A stretch of DNA of 38,597 nt, taken from assembly GCF_042434745.1 (NCBI RefSeq), contig NZ_JBHLSS010000090.1. One strand, given 5' to 3'. This DNA is from Azotobacter paspali (GTDB lineage Bacteria > Pseudomonadota > Gammaproteobacteria > Pseudomonadales > Pseudomonadaceae). The notes under the pieces are model-generated. The model had not been told where the DNA came from. It was given only the letters and a program-made list of their open reading frames with translations, and searched no databases. Made by a program: the position numbers and the translations under genes. Shown piece by piece: positions 30,515 through 38,490 of this stretch. The first letter of the stretch is position 1. Every line of letters starts with the position of its first letter.

Positions 30515-30727
30515 ATGTCTAAACCATCCCAATCTTCGCCTTGGCGTATTCCTCTGGTTCGGGAGCTTGTTGTCATCCTGGCGATCAAGCTGGGTGTAAT
30601 TCTCGGCATCAAGGCACTCTGGTTCACGGAACCGACGGTGCCTGAAAACGGTACCGAGAAAGTCAGCGAGCGACTGTTCGGCAGTGTGGCAGTGCAAGAT
30701 CAATCCCCGACCGAGGAGAGTCCCTGA
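30515..30727 (+). CDS. cydP: Putative cytochrome bd small subunit CydP
   Basis: Small membrane protein of 70 residues preceding cydA, matching the family named CydP in which a basic N-terminus (SSPWRIPLVRE) leads into one transmembrane helix (LVVILAIKLGVILGIKALWF) followed by TEPTVPE. A subunit or assembly role in cytochrome bd is assumed from consistent linkage to cydA rather than proven. TTGGAG precedes the ATG at 30515. Its TGA overlaps the cydA ATG (TGATG), implying translational coupling. Confidence 0.82.
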   Translation: MSKPSQSSPWRIPLVRELVVILAIKLGVILGIKALWFTEPTVPENGTEKVSERLFGSVAVQDQSPTEESP

Positions 30728-32340
30728 TGATCTCGGAATCCGTCGTAGACCTATCACGTCTACAGTTCGCCATGACGGCGCTGTACCACTTCTTATTCGT
30801 ACCACTAACTCTAGGGATGACCTTCCTGCTCGCCATCATGGAGTCGGTCTACGTAATGACCGGCAAGCAGGTCTACAAGGACATGGTGAAGTTCTGGGGC
30901 AAGCTGTTCGGCATCAACTTCGCCCTCGGTGTTACCACCGGCATTACCATGGAGTTCCAGTTCGGCACCAACTGGGCCTACTACTCCCACTATGTGGGTG
31001 ACATCTTCGGTGCGCCGCTGGCCATCGAGGGTCTGACGGCCTTCTTCCTGGAGTCCACTTTCATCGGCATGTTCTTCTTCGGCTGGGATCGCCTGTCGAA
31101 GATCCAGCACTTGGCGGTGACCTGGCTGGTAGCGTTGGGTTCCAACCTGTCGGCCCTGTGGATCCTGGTTGCCAACGGCTGGATGCAGCACCCGGTCGGT
31201 GCGGAGTTCAACTTCGAGACCATGCGGATGGAGCTGGTGGACTTCGGCGCCCTGCTGCTGAACCCCGTTGCCCAAGTCAAGTTCGTCCACACCGTCGCCT
31301 CCGGCTACGTGACCGGCGCCGTGTTCGTCTTGGCCATCTCCAGCTACTACCTGCTGAAAAAACGCGATCTGGGCTTCGCCCGCCGCTCCTTTGCCATCGC
31401 CTCCGCCTTCGGTATGGCTTCCATTTTGTCGGTAATCGTGCTCGGTGACGAATCCGGCTACGAAGTGGGCGAAGTGCAAAAAACCAAGCTCGCCGCTATC
31501 GAAGCCGAATGGGAAACCCATCCGGCACCGGCCAGCTTCACTCTGATCGGCTTCCCGAACGAGGAAGAACAGCGCACCGATTTCGCAGTGAAAATCCCGT
31601 GGGTCCTGGGCATCATCGCCACCCGCTCGCTGGATGAACAAGTCATTGGCATCAAGGATCTGGTCGCCGAGAACGAGGCTCGTATCCGTAACGGCATGGT
31701 CGCTTATGGCCTGCTCGAGGAGCTGCGTGCCGGCAACAAGAGCCCGGAGAAGATCGCAGCTTTCAACGAGGTCAAGGATGATCTGGGCTATGGCCTGCTC
31801 CTGAAGAAGTACACCCCGAACGTGGTCGACGCCTCCGAAGAGCAGATCAGGCAAGCGGCTAAGGACACCATTCCCGGCGTGGCTAGCATGTTCTGGAGCT
31901 TCCGCGCCATGGTCGGTGCCGGCTTCGCGATGCTCATCCTGTTTGTCTGCGCCTTCTGGGCTTCGGCTCGCAAGAACGAGGAATCCAAGCCCTGGCTGCT
32001 CAAGTTCGCCCTGTACAGCCTGCCGCTGCCCTGGATCGCAACCCAGACCGGCTGGTTCGTGGCCGAGCACGGTCGTCAACCCTGGACCATCGGTGGTGTG
32101 CTGCCCACTCATCTCTCCGCTTCCAGCCTGAGCACTGGCGACCTCTGGGGCTCTCTGATCGCGCTGATTGCGTTCTATACGCTGCTGTTGGTGGTCGAGA
32201 TGTACCTGATGATCCGCTTTGCTCGCCTTGGCCCGTCCAGCCTGCACACCGGCCGCTACCACTTCGAGCAGCTTGAGCAACATGCGGCCAAGCATGCCAG
32301 CCCAAGCCAGGCGGACCCTCAACAACCAGTCAACGCCTAA
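30727..32340 (+). CDS. cydA: Cytochrome bd ubiquinol oxidase subunit I
   Basis: Quinol-oxidising, heme-carrying subunit of cytochrome bd, 537 residues with nine predicted membrane helices. Heme-ligand and proton-path residues are in place: His21 (b595/d site, E. coli His19), Glu101 and Glu109, and His188 in KFVHTVASGY (b558; E. coli His186). GRQPWTIGGVLPTHLS is the conserved block after the b558 Met. The long Q-loop typical of E. coli CydA is present (KIPWVLGIIATRSLDEQVIG and about 100 residues after it). It is therefore not the short-loop CioA normally found in Pseudomonas. Confidence 0.98.
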   Translation: MISESVVDLSRLQFAMTALYHFLFVPLTLGMTFLLAIMESVYVMTGKQVYKDMVKFWGKLFGINFALGVTTGITMEFQFGTNWAYYSHYVGDIFGAPLAIEGLTAFFLESTFIGMFFFGWDRLSKIQHLAVTWLVALGSNLSALWILVANGWMQHPVGAEFNFETMRMELVDFGALLLNPVAQVKFVHTVASGYVTGAVFVLAISSYYLLKKRDLGFARRSFAIASAFGMASILSVIVLGDESGYEVGEVQKTKLAAIEAEWETHPAPASFTLIGFPNEEEQRTDFAVKIPWVLGIIATRSLDEQVIGIKDLVAENEARIRNGMVAYGLLEELRAGNKSPEKIAAFNEVKDDLGYGLLLKKYTPNVVDASEEQIRQAAKDTIPGVASMFWSFRAMVGAGFAMLILFVCAFWASARKNEESKPWLLKFALYSLPLPWIATQTGWFVAEHGRQPWTIGGVLPTHLSASSLSTGDLWGSLIALIAFYTLLLVVEMYLMIRFARLGPSSLHTGRYHFEQLEQHAAKHASPSQADPQQPVNA

Positions 32341-32350
32341 GGAAAACGCC

Positions 32351-33490
32351 ATGTTTGATTACGAAACACTAAAACTGGTCTGGTGGGGCTTGATCGGTGT
32401 ACTGCTGATCGGCCTTGCCCTGACGGATGGCTTCGACATGGGAGCCATGGCGCTCATGCCCTTCATCGCCAAGACCGACAACGAGCGCCGCGTGGCGATC
32501 AACACCATCGCCCCGCACTGGGACGGCAACCAGGTCTGGCTGATCACCGCCGGTGGCGCCCTGTTTGCCGCCTGGCCGCTGGTTTACGCCACGGCCTTCT
32601 CCGGCATGTACTGGGCTTTGCTGCTGGTTCTCTTCGGCCTCTTCTTCCGTCCGGTAGGCTTCGACTACCGCAGCAAGCTGGAAAACAAGAAGTGGCGCGA
32701 CATGTGGGACTGGGCACTGTTCGCTGGCGGCGCCCTACCGGCCCTGCTGTTCGGCGTGGCCTTCGGCAATCTGTTCCTCGGTCTGCCGTTCCGTCTCGAC
32801 GAAACCATGCGCACCCACTTCGAAGGCTCCTTCTTCTCCCTGCTGCATCCCTTCGCCCTGCTGGCCGGTGTCGTGAGCCTGAGCATGCTCTGTGCCCACG
32901 GCGGTTCTTGGCTAATGCTGCGCACCGAAGGTGACCTGTACGAACGCTCCTGCAAGGCCACCCGCCTGAGCGCCATAGTCTTCCTCGGCTGCTTCTTCAT
33001 CTGCGGTCTTTGGTTGCTGCTGGGTATCGAAGGCCAGAATTTGGTCAACAACTTCGATCCCAATGCCGCTCTGAATCCTCTGACCAAACAGGTCACCCTG
33101 GATAACAGCGGCTGGCAGACCAACTACGTGCGCTACCCGCTCACCCAGTTCGCTCCGCTGCTGGGCCTGGTCGGTGGCGCGCTGGCCCTGATGGGCGCGC
33201 AGACCAAGCGCAATGGTTTGGCTTTCCTGGGCACTAGCCTGGCGATCATCGGCGCCATCCTCACCGCTGGCTTCGCCCTGTTCCCGTTCGTGATGCCCTC
33301 CTCCATCGATCCGGCTTCCAGCTTGACCATCTGGGACGCCGTATCCAGCCAGAAAACCCTGGGAATCATGCTGATCGTTGCCATCATCTTCGTGCCGATC
33401 ATCCTGGGCTACACCCTGTGGTGCTACTGGCACATGTGGGGCAAGCTGAACGACAAGACCATCGAGGCCAACCCCCACGGCCTGTACTGA
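32351..33490 (+). CDS. cydB: Cytochrome bd ubiquinol oxidase subunit II
   Basis: Structural partner of CydA, 379 residues with eight or nine transmembrane helices, all typical of CydB: LTDGFDMGAMALMPF early, HWDGNQVWLITAGGALFAAWP next, FRPVGFDYR and the C-terminal LGYTLWCYWHMWGKL. AAGGA lies before the ATG at 32351, 10 bases after the cydA stop. The frame is open further upstream within cydA, but that extension is a shadow. Followed by cydX after a 75-base gap. Confidence 0.98.
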   Translation: MFDYETLKLVWWGLIGVLLIGLALTDGFDMGAMALMPFIAKTDNERRVAINTIAPHWDGNQVWLITAGGALFAAWPLVYATAFSGMYWALLLVLFGLFFRPVGFDYRSKLENKKWRDMWDWALFAGGALPALLFGVAFGNLFLGLPFRLDETMRTHFEGSFFSLLHPFALLAGVVSLSMLCAHGGSWLMLRTEGDLYERSCKATRLSAIVFLGCFFICGLWLLLGIEGQNLVNNFDPNAALNPLTKQVTLDNSGWQTNYVRYPLTQFAPLLGLVGGALALMGAQTKRNGLAFLGTSLAIIGAILTAGFALFPFVMPSSIDPASSLTIWDAVSSQKTLGIMLIVAIIFVPIILGYTLWCYWHMWGKLNDKTIEANPHGLY

Positions 33491-33565
33491 CCGAAACCGG
33501 CGCGGACCCTGTCCGCGCCATTTCCCATGAATTCGCCCGCCGCCATGGTGGGCTTAGGAGGCAAC

Positions 33566-33682
33566 ATGTGGTACTTCAGTTGGATTCTCGGCGTCCTGCT
33601 GGCTTGTGGCTTCGGAGTCATCAACGCTCTTTGGCTGGAAACCACCATGAAAATGGATGAGGGTCCGGCGGGTGGCGAGTGA
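33566..33682 (+). CDS. cydX: Cytochrome bd small subunit CydX (YbgT family)
   Basis: A 38-residue single-helix membrane protein starting MWYFSWILGVLLAC and continuing into FGVINALWLE, the CydX/YbgT signature. In E. coli CydX binds CydA and stabilises the b595/d hemes. AGGAGG at 33556-33561 with 4-base spacing is the best ribosome binding site in the operon. Its 3' end overlaps the next gene. Confidence 0.95.
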   Translation: MWYFSWILGVLLACGFGVINALWLETTMKMDEGPAGGE

Positions 33683-33965
33683 AAAGAGCTTTCTGCAGCG
33701 TCGCCCATCACGCATCCTGTCGCTGCTCCTGGCCACACCGATCGCGCTGGTATTGCTAATTCATCCATCGCTGATCGTCGATCCCGAGGCCGGGTACAGC
33801 CACAGCCTGCTGATGCTGGTGATGCTGGGAATCTCTAACGGCTTCATCCACGGGGTCGGTTTCGACCCGCGCAGCCCGGTTTGGCGCATCCTGTTTCACC
33901 CGCTGCTCGGCTGGGTGCTGATGGGATTGGGTTACGCGATTCTGTACAAAGTGCAGATGGGTTGA
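33657..33965 (+). CDS. ybgE: Cyd operon protein YbgE
   Basis: Small membrane protein of up to 102 residues with three hydrophobic segments (ILSLLLATPIALVLLI, SLLMLVMLGISNGFIHGVGF, LLGWVLMGLGYAIL). The GFIHGVGFDP motif marks the YbgE family, found at the end of cydABX operons; function unknown. I give the ATG at 33657, which overlaps cydX by 26 bases. A GTG at 33672 with GAGGG 8 bases upstream is an equally good start and would give 97 residues. An intrinsic terminator follows. Confidence 0.85.
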   Translation: MRVRRVASEKSFLQRRPSRILSLLLATPIALVLLIHPSLIVDPEAGYSHSLLMLVMLGISNGFIHGVGFDPRSPVWRILFHPLLGWVLMGLGYAILYKVQMG

Positions 33966-33977
33966 CTCCCTGACCCA

Positions 33978-34009
33978 AAAGGCTCCGCAAGGGGCCTTTC
34001 TCTTCTTTC
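33978..34009 (+). terminator. Intrinsic terminator of the cyd operon
   Basis: AAAGGCTCC (33978-33986), loop GCAA, GGGGCCTTT (33991-33999): a 9-pair stem with one T-G, followed by TCTCTTCTTT. It starts 12 bases after the ybgE stop. Confidence 0.88.
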
Positions 34010-34078
34010 CCTTGCGCCAAAGGTTTCAGAAGTTTCAGCAGGATGGTGCCCGACCTTGGCTCTGCTGGGGGCCTCACA

Positions 34079-34678
34079 TCACAGATCGATCGGCCTGCGT
34101 CCGGCCAGAGCGTGGCTCAAGGTGCCGCCGTCCACCAGCTCCAGTTCGCCGCCCAGCGGCACGCCATGGGCGATACGGGAAACCGTGACATCGCTGGACG
34201 CCAGAGTCTGCGCGATGTAATGAGCCGTGGCTTCGCCTTCCACCGTTGGATTGGTGGCGATGATCACTTCCTCGAAAACTCCCTGCTCGACTCGCACCAA
34301 CAACTCAGGAATGCCAATAGCCTCCGGGCCGAGACCGTCCAGGGGGGAAAGGTGCCCCTTGAGCACGAAATAGCGGCCACGGTAGCCCGTTTGCTCTATG
34401 GCGAATACGTCCATCGGTCCCTGCACCACACAGAGCAGGGAATCGTCGCGACGCGGATCAGCGCACTGCGGACAGAGTTCTTCCTCACTCAGGGTCCGGC
34501 ATTGCCGGCAATGACCGACATGCTCGAGCGCATGGGTGAGCGCCTGGGCCAAACGCAAGCCGCCGCTGCGATCACGTTCGAGCAGATGCAGAGCCATGCG
34601 CTGGGCGGTCTTTTGTCCCACCCCGGGAAGGATGCGCAGGGCATCGATGAGTTGTCGGATCAGCGGACTGAAACTCAT
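34079..34678 (-). CDS. recR: Recombination mediator RecR
   Basis: Ring-forming DNA-binding protein of the RecFOR pathway that loads RecA at gaps. The 199-residue product has a helix-hairpin-helix near residue 17 (LPGVGQKTAQRMA), a four-cysteine zinc motif (Cys57, Cys60, Cys69, Cys72), and a Toprim domain ending with the SRIAHGVPLGGELE region. Standard length. It lies downstream of ybaB and dnaX on the minus strand, the conserved dnaX-ybaB-recR order. Confidence 0.97.
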   Translation of the reverse strand: MSFSPLIRQLIDALRILPGVGQKTAQRMALHLLERDRSGGLRLAQALTHALEHVGHCRQCRTLSEEELCPQCADPRRDDSLLCVVQGPMDVFAIEQTGYRGRYFVLKGHLSPLDGLGPEAIGIPELLVRVEQGVFEEVIIATNPTVEGEATAHYIAQTLASSDVTVSRIAHGVPLGGELELVDGGTLSHALAGRRPIDL

Positions 34679-34793
34679 GGACGAAAAGACCGGAAGGCAG
34701 GACAGCAGAATGAATCGCCCGCGGCAAAGGCGTCCAGCCGGCGCCTTCTCCCGCAGGCAGGAGAGGCCGGAAAGCGGGAAACCCGGAAAGCAC

Positions 34794-35120
34794 TCAGAAC
34801 GGCATCTTGAATCCGGGCGGCAATCCCATGCCGGCGGTCATCCCGGCCATCTTTTCCTGATTGTTCTGCTCGATCTTGCGCACCGCATCGTTGACAGCAG
34901 CGGCAATCAGGTCCTCGAGAACCTCCTTGTCCTCCTGCATCAGGCTATCATCCAGGGTAACGCGACGGACATCGTGGCGACCAGTCATCACCACGCTCAC
35001 CAGGCCAGCACCGGACTGTCCGGTCACCTCGGCGTTGGCTATCTCCTCCTGCAACTTCTGCATCTTTTCCTGCATAAGCTGGGCCTGCTTCATCAGGCCG
35101 GCCATGCCACCTTTCATCAT
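34794..35120 (-). CDS. ybaB: YbaB/EbfC nucleoid-associated protein
   Basis: Small DNA-binding dimeric protein of 108 residues. It has a Met- and Gln-rich coiled-coil N-terminus (MKQAQLMQEKMQKLQEE), a central beta part, and the C-terminal MPF typical of Pseudomonas YbaB. GAGGTG lies 7 bases before the ATG at 35120, which I use; a GTG at 35129 would add 3 residues. That ribosome binding site overlaps the dnaX stop, so translation is probably coupled to dnaX. Confidence 0.95.
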   Translation of the reverse strand: MMKGGMAGLMKQAQLMQEKMQKLQEEIANAEVTGQSGAGLVSVVMTGRHDVRRVTLDDSLMQEDKEVLEDLIAAAVNDAVRKIEQNNQEKMAGMTAGMGLPPGFKMPF

Positions 35121-35130
35121 GGGAGTCACC

Positions 35131-37212
35131 TCAGGTATTCAGGGGTTCGATGGTGCCGTCGCGAATCACCGCGGCGAACTGTTGAATCATCTGCCGGACC
35201 AGGGGATCGCCCTGAATCGACGCTTCGGCCTGGCGTTGACGTTCAGCCCTCCGCCGGGCGGCTGCCTGAGCCGGTGTCTCCTGCTCCGGCTTGCGCAATT
35301 CAATATCCAGCTTGAGCGTACGGCCATGATACTGGTTCAGTGCCTCGTTCAGACGCCGCTGCTGGGTACTGTTGAACAGCGCAGCCTGCGCCGGGTCCAG
35401 ATGCAACAGCCAGTGATCGCCATCGGTCTTCGCCAAGGTACAGTTGGCCGCAATGTTGGCAGTCATCCCGGCCAGCCCCAAGCGCTGAAAAAGTTCGAGC
35501 CATTCGGCGGCGAGGCCGGTAGCCGGCGCCACCGCCGGTTCGGTTTCAGGCTGCGGTGTCGACGGGAACGACTCCTCGGCACTCAGGACATCGAGATAGG
35601 CATAGGCGTCGACGTCCACCTCGCCAACATCTACCTCATAATAGTCATCGTCCGCCAGAGAAGGCTCCTCCACCTCCACAACTGACGCAGGCACCCTTTC
35701 CGGCTCGTGATCGACGGCTGGGGTCGCGACCATTTTCGGCGCCGAAGCGGAACGAGACGAGCCATGCGGATGGTTCGATACGGTACTTTCGAGCACCCGT
35801 TCCGCCTCGCCGACCACGGTCGCAGCAACCATGGCACCGACCGGCAGCGCAACCGACTCCGCGACGGGAGTGTTGGCTACCTGCGAGGGCTCGTCCCAGG
35901 GCAGATCGGGAAGTCCAGCAGGCTGACCAGATACTGGCGGCGATGCGGGTTCGGCCGATTCGACATGTACCGGTGGAGTAGCCATGGCCCGACGCTCTTC
36001 CGATACGGAGACGGGAGCAGCGGGCGCCGGTTCGGGACCGCTGCCTGCCACGGGATCGGTTGGGGAATCAGCCGTGGCCAAGCGGACTCCCAAATCCTTT
36101 AACGGCCTGCCCGGCGCCTTGCCGACATCCCCCGGACGAAACGCTAGCATACGCAGCAGCACCATCTCGAAGCCACTACGCGAGTCCGGCGCCAACGGCA
36201 AGTCGCGACGGCCGATCAACCCCATCTGATAGTAGAACTGCACATCCTCGGCCGGCAGTGTCTGCGCGAGCGCTAGCACCCGATCGCGGTCGCCCTGGCC
36301 ATTGTCCACGGCCTCGGGCAATACCTGGGCAATGGCTACCCGATGCAGTACGCCGAGCATCTCCGACAGCACAACGTTCCAGTCCGGTCCCTGTTCGGCC
36401 AATTGGCGCACCGCCTCGAGCAAAGCCCGGGCGTCGCCCTCCAGCAACGCCTGCAACACGCCATAGACCTGGCCGTGATCGAGAGCTCCGAGCATCGCCC
36501 GCACATCGGCGGCGAGCACTCTGCCCTCGCCGAAAGCGATGGCCTGGTCGGTCAGGCTCATGGCATCGCGCATCGAGCCGTCCGCAGCCCGCCCGAGCAA
36601 CCAGAGAGCATCCGCCTCGAAGGGAATGCCCTCCGCAGCGAGCACGTGGCTCAGATGCTCTACCACCCGCTCCGGCGGCATGCTCTTCAAGGCGAACTGC
36701 AAGCAACGCGACAGGATGGTGACCGGCAACTTCTGCGGGTCGGTGGTAGCCAGCAGGAACTTGACGTGGGGCGGCGGCTCCTCGAGAGTCTTCAGCAGCG
36801 CGTTGAAGGAATGGCTGGAAAGCATGTGCACTTCGTCGATCAGATAGACCTTGAAGCGCCCGCGTGTCGGTGCGTACTGCACGTTATCGAGCAGTTCACG
36901 GGTATCTTCCACCTTGGTGCGGCTGGCGGCGTCGACCTCGATAAGGTCGACGAAACGCCCCTCGTCGATTTCCCGGCAGATCGAACACTGCCCGCAGGGG
37001 CTGGAACTGATACCGATCTCGCAATTCAGACACTTGGCGATGATCCGCGCGATGGTGGTCTTGCCCACTCCGCGAGTACCGGTGAACAGATAGGCATGAT
37101 GCAAACGCTGACTATCGAGGGCGTTGATCAGCGCCTTGAGCACATGGGTCTGGCCAACCATCTCTCGGAACGAGCGGGGACGCCATTTGCGTGCAAGAAC
37201 CTGGTAACTCAT
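35131..37212 (-). CDS. dnaX: DNA polymerase III subunits gamma/tau
   Basis: Clamp-loader ATPase and replisome organiser, 693 residues. The AAA+ part has Walker A GTRGVGKT (45-52), zinc cysteines Cys64, Cys73, Cys76, Cys79, Walker B LIDEVHM and the SRC box ILSRCLQF. A long, variable Pro/Ala/Val-rich acidic linker (about residues 380-560) separates it from a C-terminal tau domain. I use the ATG at 37212 (MSYQVLARKWRP); the frame open to 37269 is not used. I did not find an obvious A-AAA-AAG slippery site, so gamma production by frameshifting is not supported here. Confidence 0.97.
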   Translation of the reverse strand: MSYQVLARKWRPRSFREMVGQTHVLKALINALDSQRLHHAYLFTGTRGVGKTTIARIIAKCLNCEIGISSSPCGQCSICREIDEGRFVDLIEVDAASRTKVEDTRELLDNVQYAPTRGRFKVYLIDEVHMLSSHSFNALLKTLEEPPPHVKFLLATTDPQKLPVTILSRCLQFALKSMPPERVVEHLSHVLAAEGIPFEADALWLLGRAADGSMRDAMSLTDQAIAFGEGRVLAADVRAMLGALDHGQVYGVLQALLEGDARALLEAVRQLAEQGPDWNVVLSEMLGVLHRVAIAQVLPEAVDNGQGDRDRVLALAQTLPAEDVQFYYQMGLIGRRDLPLAPDSRSGFEMVLLRMLAFRPGDVGKAPGRPLKDLGVRLATADSPTDPVAGSGPEPAPAAPVSVSEERRAMATPPVHVESAEPASPPVSGQPAGLPDLPWDEPSQVANTPVAESVALPVGAMVAATVVGEAERVLESTVSNHPHGSSRSASAPKMVATPAVDHEPERVPASVVEVEEPSLADDDYYEVDVGEVDVDAYAYLDVLSAEESFPSTPQPETEPAVAPATGLAAEWLELFQRLGLAGMTANIAANCTLAKTDGDHWLLHLDPAQAALFNSTQQRRLNEALNQYHGRTLKLDIELRKPEQETPAQAAARRRAERQRQAEASIQGDPLVRQMIQQFAAVIRDGTIEPLNT

Positions 37213-37304
37213 CGATACCGTCGCAGTTGAGAAGCGAAAGAACGGCAATGCTAGCGGAGCAGAATACAAATTGCATCCGCCCTGCGGACACAGGCGCGAC
37301 GGGT

Positions 37305-37493
37305 TCAGGACAAGACCAAGGATTTCCTCGACTCCGCCTCGAACGCTCGATCGGCAAAATTACCTAACGCCCCCTTGCAATGAGCAAGATCCCACGCACT
37401 CCGGCCACGGAAAACCCGCTTCGACAAGCGCCAGGTACACACCTGGCCACCTATCCGCACGTCACGGATATGGTGCAAGTCCATTCGCACCAT
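37305..37493 (-). CDS. Possible small hypothetical protein
   Basis: A 62-codon frame from the ATG at 37493 (MVRMDLHHIRDVRIGG then VCTWRLSKRVFRGRSAW, ADRAFEAESRK). It is basic, without membrane segments, and not a family I recognise. There is no clear ribosome binding site. The translation looks more protein-like than neighbouring frames, so it may be a genuine small gene or a fragment. Confidence 0.3.
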   Translation of the reverse strand: MVRMDLHHIRDVRIGGQVCTWRLSKRVFRGRSAWDLAHCKGALGNFADRAFEAESRKSLVLS

Positions 37494-37906
37494 TACAACG
37501 CCTGCCCGTTTCAAATATGAAACACACCCGTTTACCAGTCGCCCTCTCCTTATTACAAACTTGCGATCGAATCAACGTCATAGCACTAATGCCCCAAAGA
37601 ATGGGCAACTGGAAGGGTTGTTGCTTGAAAGTTGGTAAGGGTAAGTGCCGCTGCTCTAGAGGGATGCGCCATGGGTGTTCAGTAGACTTTCTGGTCGATC
37701 GTCTTTTTGGTATCCATTGCCGGCATGATCTGGCAAGGCATATACAAGGGCCATTGAAGCGATAGTCGCCCGAGCGCTATCGGTTCGATGCCCCCGTTGT
37801 TGTATCTGCACTCGCTCGATGTTCATAGCCCCGGCGGTTCAGGGCCTTACTTCTGCGGAAGGGTGTCGCCGAGTCGGAATCGTTCGGCATCCAATACAAT
37901 TCTCCC

Positions 37907-38041
37907 GGCCGTCTCTCTTGTGCCGGCTGAAAACGGCGAAAAAGTCCTGTACCTGAGGCTCGATGGGCAAAATCCGGTCTTCTCGGCAGGTGCATGCCTT
38001 GTTCTTTGTTCTACCTGCTCCAGCCTCTTCGGAGGTTTTTT
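37907..38041 (+). ncRNA. Candidate small RNA ending at a strong terminator
   Basis: A TACAAT -10-like hexamer at 37895-37900 would start a transcript near 37907. It would run through a GCAGGT/ACCTGC stem (37986-37991 and 38013-38018) to the terminator at 38022-38041, giving about 135 bases. The -35 is weak and the start is a guess; the 3' end is well defined. A 107-codon frame crosses this stretch but extends past the terminator. Confidence 0.3.
38022..38041 (+). terminator. Intrinsic terminator with UUCG tetraloop
   Basis: CCTC-TTCG-GAGG (38024-38035), extendable by two weak pairs, followed by TTTTTT at 38036-38041. The C(UUCG)G loop and six-T tract make it a strong plus-strand terminator, although no recognised plus-strand gene lies upstream. 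Confidence 0.75.
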
Positions 38042-38320
38042 AATTCTCGACCACCAGGGGGCCGAACCGAATATTCATCTTCCATCCCCAAATATCGGCA
38101 ATCTCGAATGACTGGCCCGACAGTTGCGCCGGGCAAGCGACTTGGCACGTTCCAAACCTTTTCGGGCAATCGCCGGTATGAGCGGTGCGCATTGAGCCAC
38201 GGATCGAAACACGCAGAGGGATAACGGAGGGACGAAGGTGGTAGGCGAAGATGAATCGTTCCCGTTTCTTTGCATAGTCCGGGGCGAAAACCCCTTGAAA
38301 TCGGGAAGAGCATGACTGGA

Positions 38321-38430
38321 GGTGGCCCCACCAGCCACACCCCGGCACACAAGGTCACCGCTACGGCTGCTCCCTTCCGGGCCTGACCGGGTTCACGGCT
38401 GCTCGTTGCGGGGGGACCGGCAGGACCACC
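38321..38430 (-). ncRNA. ffs: 4.5S / bacterial SRP RNA
   Basis: On the minus strand the SRP RNA core is clear: GGTCAGGCCCGGAAGGGAGCAGCC, given here only as its key parts (GGTCAGG, CCGGAAGG, AGCAGCC), is the universally conserved Ffh-binding helix 8 with its GGAA tetraloop. The flanks pair as expected: GGTGGTCC at the 5' end with GGGGCCACC at the 3' end. It binds Ffh to target membrane proteins to FtsY and SecYEG. Ends are estimated from the terminal pairing. The position beside dnaX matches Pseudomonas. Confidence 0.95.
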
Positions 38431-38462
38431 ATAACGACACCCACCAACTGGCGGGTTGGTCC

Positions 38463-38490
38463 ATTGTACCGGCTTGCCCGCAAGTTACAA
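38463..38490 (-). promoter_or_regulatory. Sigma-70 promoter of SRP RNA
   Basis: On the minus strand TTGTAA (38485-38490), a 16-base spacer and TACAAT (38463-38468). Transcription would start near 38456, about 25 bases before the mature 5' end. This implies a short 5' leader, containing ACCAAC/GTTGGT, removed by processing. Confidence 0.65.

Larger units (their letters stand above)
37213..38320. other. 1.1-kb region between dnaX and SRP RNA with no clear gene
   Basis: The region is AT-richer than the flanks and has no confidently coding frame. It contains a possible small minus-strand gene (37305-37493), a GTTTCA-AATA-TGAAAC inverted repeat at 37508-37523, and a strong plus-strand terminator at 38022-38041 with no recognised gene upstream. 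A GGGG-CGAAAA-CCCC hairpin lies at 38281-38294, downstream of the SRP RNA. The dnaX promoter must lie in its first part, but I could not assign it. Confidence 0.5.

Noticed and set aside
30329..30805. 158-codon minus-strand frame across the cyd promoter and cydP
   Set aside because: Antisense to cydP and the start of cydA and covering the regulatory region; the plus-strand genes are clearly real.
35131..36200. Programmed frameshift site in dnaX for gamma
   Set aside because: No A-AAA-AAG heptamer is visible on the coding strand in the expected region.
38011..38358. Minus-strand frames of about 100 codons beside the SRP RNA
   Set aside because: They run through the SRP RNA 3' end and the plus-strand terminator, and three frames overlap here without coding bias.
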